From positions 4,646,284-4,710,283 of the forward strand of contig NC_058061.1 of the NCBI RefSeq assembly GCF_020085105.1: a DNA stretch of 64,000 bases. Reading direction: 5' to 3'. Source of the DNA: Siniperca chuatsi. Lineage: Eukaryota > Chordata > Actinopteri > Centrarchiformes > Sinipercidae. The position numbers and the translations under genes were made by a program. The notes beneath the pieces were generated by a model that saw only the letters and a list, made by a program, of their open reading frames with translations, did not search any database and had not been told where the DNA came from. Positions 60,773 through 64,000 of this stretch are shown one piece after another (positions within the stretch are counted from its first letter, which is position 1; each line of letters opens with the position of its first letter).

Positions 60773-63714
60773 TCAATGCTGAACATATCAACATAAAATT
60801 AAATATAAACATAAAATTTTATCACAGATTCCTGGCATAGTTTACAAATATAATTAAATAAGCAAAACAATACAATCAACAATAAACCTTAATACAAACA
60901 TCAAGCAATATATCAGATTCTGGTGGTGCAGGATGATGCTGTAGTAACCTGAGAACACCAGAGGGCAGATTACACCATGCAGTAAGTAACCATTAGCGCC
61001 AGAGAGAAGAGACTGAACATGATCCTGTTAGTTTTAATAATCAGGAAGGCTTACAATTTAATTCACTCTAATGACCTGCATGGCCAGACTAAACATAAGC
61101 CAATTTACTTTGCTAACATCCACGGCTTCTGTTTGGGATCAGATGACTTGGATAAGGTGAATGTCACTCATCATCACTGTTTTAGGGTCAGTGGATTTCA
61201 GTTTCTCTGCAGATGTTAAACATGTAAAAGGGTGTTTGGGACAGCTGATAAGTAGACTTCAAACCACAGTGTTTTTAAATGACTGCAGTTTTCTCTACGG
61301 ACACAAGGGGGCATCAACTGTCAGAGAGAGCGAGCAGGAGTCTGACTCGACACTTTGCACAAGTGATGTCACTGCCAGCCAATGGGAGTGTGTGGAGCTG
61401 GTGCTTTGCTGTGTTAGAATGGGTGTTGGAGGGAGAAGGAGGCGGGGAGGGAGGTGTAGGGGATGTGTTTACAAATTTATGAGGAGAACCTAGTAGAGAA
61501 ACGGAGAACTTCAAAGAAGATAGGGAGCGTGATGGTGATGCAGGGAAAATGAATGATGAAAAGTCGTATGTAAACATCTGTATACTCTACATTTCTGGCC
61601 AGTGTGCTGTAGATCAAAATACTTAAAGCAACAGGCTACAAAGTGAGGCAACTTGTAAGAAAGCCTATTCAGAGGCTTCTTGGCAACTACACCCATGCGA
61701 TGCAAAGAAAGAATATTGAGCCAACCCAAAGGGCAATGAACCCTGCAGTCGCTGTTACTTGTTAAAGTGAATAAAGTGACAAGAGAACTGTGAATAAAGC
61801 AAGGTTGAATCAAGATGGGGTAAAGATTGTATTGTGCTGCAGGGTGTATTGATTCGTGAAGCTTCCCCTCACTCCTATCATGTTGGAGTCAATATGCTCC
61901 CTGCTGTCGCCCTTCTGCTGCTGCTCCTCTGGCAGCACAGTTTAAAAGACATGTTGAAATGAAGTGTTGAAACTTGCAGTGATCCAGCTGTTACTTCCTG
62001 GAACCAATATTGGTATGAATCAATATTAGCCAGAGATCTTTTTTCAGTACTGTCTGGAGTCCTGTTGCCAGGCAACATTAACATAATGCACTTTTTGTCA
62101 GAAGTAGTGTGAATTGTTGGGGGCTTTAGTAGATCTCCAGGACATTTTTGGGGGAATGTATTATCGTTTAACTTACACTAACAGTTCTGAAAGTTAATTT
62201 GGCCAGAGTGCATTAGAGACAAGGCTTCCATATAACTTTTAATGTTGTTGTCATTGAAAGGAATCAGTGGCCAAATCTACTGGGGCAAAGGGATCCCCCT
62301 CCCCCATTTAGCATTTATAAGCACTAAATGACCATTAAATACATGGTTTATAACACACTATAATGTGGTTGTAAGCAGGAATAAGGACATTTGTGTGTTT
62401 GTTAATGCATAGTATTTTTCAACAATTCTCCTGTGAGGATATATTTTATATTATTACAACTGTGTTTTAGTATATTGTTCATTCATTTTTGCGTCATTCA
62501 TTATCTGTTTATACAGCAGCCTCCACTGATGGATCCCCACAGAAGGAGTTATAGCTGCTTACAACAAGTGTGTTTATAAAGCATTTATTAAATGTTTATA
62601 TACTTCCTATAAATGCTAAATAGGGCGAGTTAAAGTGAAGTGTTACCCATCTACAATAGAATTATTCATGGTATTGCTTAAATTAGCCCATGTATGAAAT
62701 AAAACAAAAATATGAGTTGCATACTAGAAACTATAATTGACTTCTTTCATTACATACTACAGAGAAACAGTTTTTCATCAGATTGATCCTGATTTCCTCA
62801 ACTTCATGAAAAGATATTAAAAAGCATAAGTATATAAGGGTACGTATTCATACATATGGGTCTGTTTCCTTTCCTAAATGTATTAGAATAGAAAAACTAA
62901 CACCTAGCATTAGAGGTGGCATACTGGATTCATACAATAAACACAGCAGAGCCACATGGGTTGAATGAAACTTGGACTAGAGCTGTTTTTGGTAGTGCAT
63001 TTTATTCTGTTCCCCTTAGGCTCCTTCATTTGACCAATACAAGAATAAGCTTTTTTTGTGGTTTATGGTGATTGAATATTGTCTGTGGACAGAGATGTTT
63101 TTGTACATTGATTGATATTAGCGTGATTAATTGTCTTATTATGACCCATATGGACATGAACTGAAAAGGTGTAGCTCTCAGCACCACTTAGCGGTCATAA
63201 TAATATTTGCAGTCTTTTTCACCCAGCACCCTATGATATTCTTATAGTAGAGATGTAATGCGCATATTATTGACTGAAATGCATGGACGCTCAATGGAGT
63301 CTATTTATTGTTCTTTGTGTGAAATCATTGTAAAGCAAAGTTTGTGGTGAAGCATGTTGTTTGCACTGTTGCATTTGTATATTATGAAATTGTGAAGAAT
63401 CTAATTTCGAGCATGTGTGATGTGTGCGACGTGTACCAACACAAGTAATATATATGTATGTTCTTTTGTTTTTATTCATATGTGTTACTTGTGTTGGTAT
63501 ACTGTTGGCTCTTCTCATGTGTAGAGTTTGTATATTTAAAATGAAAATGAAAAACAGCTTACTTTTCTACTCTTTGTTTGTATTACTTTCCGATGGATTT
63601 TGAGAGTGTTTGTTTAATTTTAGGAGTGGTGTAGAACCTTGAGAGTACCGAATTACTTTCAGCCAAAGGAAAAAGAGAAAAAGAAATACTCTCTCTGTAT
63701 ATTAATGTGACCCA
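60773..63714. other. myo1d intron sequence, no exon recognised
   Basis: I searched for the expected next myo1d exon (following residue 489) and did not see it. A GC-richer patch lies at about 61370-61500 (CCAATGGG, GGCGGGGAGGGAGG). Confidence 0.5.
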
Positions 63715-63776
63715 AAATAGACATCCTAACCCACACTCATGATGTAAATAGACATCCTAACCCACACTCATGATGC
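63715..63776 (+). repeat. 31-bp direct tandem repeat, two copies
   Basis: The unit AAATAGACATCCTAACCCAC... occurs at 63715-63745 and 63746-63776 with a single difference at the last base. Confidence 0.95.
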
Positions 63777-63947
63777 AAATTAGCTCTTGGTAAAGTTCTG
63801 AAAATTTCAAGGCTGTGAGGGTACAAAGTGTACACGAGCTCTGCAGACTTTAAACACCCACCGTTGCTCTCTAGCCTCATAGCTCACATCTCTTCAAGTC
63901 TGTCTGCCAGGATAAAAGTGTGAAGGTGGGAAAAAAGATGAAGTGCA

Positions 63948-63984
<37 letters not shown>

Positions 63985-64000
63985 AGGGGAGAGAGGAAGA
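63948..64000. repeat. (GA)n purine tract running off the window
   Basis: GAGAGA with a few interruptions to the right edge. Confidence 0.95.

Noticed and set aside
61560..61585. Resemblance of TGTAAACATCTG to the miR-30 seed
   Set aside because: The match is limited to the first bases, and I saw no pairing arm.

Overview
This window is vertebrate nuclear DNA, almost certainly from a teleost fish. The genes are split by GT-AG introns and are sparse (three genes in 64 kb). The spacers and introns carry fish-type repeats: Tc1-like relics, 5'-truncated LINEs, short non-autonomous elements with TTAA-like ends, the 'paired-TACTTAAGTA' inverted repeat, and long CA/TG/TA/TATC microsatellites. There is no sign of operons, CRISPR, phage or plasmid sequence.

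Layout. 1-12.0 kb is gene-poor. It has a CpG-rich patch at 440-1080 that could be the promoter and first exon of a minus-strand gene lying to the left, and a series of LINE and Tc1-like fragments. 12.28-19.53 kb (+) is a complete 11-exon pyruvate dehydrogenase kinase gene (pdk2-like, 408 aa), with a CCAAT-box promoter upstream and a 3'UTR ending at a poly(A) signal near 20.77 kb. 20.8-24.5 kb is spacer with repeats. 24.57-30.33 kb (+) is a secreted-protein gene with an unusual architecture: signal peptide, coiled coil, acidic linker, a uromodulin/GP2/OIT3-type D8C domain, a short four-cysteine module and a C-terminal C1q domain (410 aa in my model). 30.5-31.55 kb holds a diverged copy of sequence from that gene's own intron and a tandem duplication embedded in TATC repeats. 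32.5-64 kb (+) is the 5' half of myo1d (class I myosin): exon 1, a first intron of about 19.7 kb, then exons 2-12 encoding residues 1-489. The rest of the motor, the IQ motifs and the tail lie beyond the right edge.

The three genes are independent transcription units on the same strand. Pdk2 acts in the mitochondrial matrix to inhibit pyruvate dehydrogenase, Myo1d is a membrane-linked actin motor known from left-right patterning, and the D8C-C1q protein is predicted to be extracellular and oligomeric. The most novel item is the D8C-C1q gene. Its single reading frame depends on one particular donor/acceptor pair, and other splice choices would truncate it before the D8C domain. Other notable items are a LINE insertion with target-site duplication and poly(A) tail in a myo1d intron, a perfect 25-bp hairpin, and several local duplications.

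Gene models were built by hand from splice consensus, reading-frame continuity and remembered family sequences. No alignment or transcript evidence was available.
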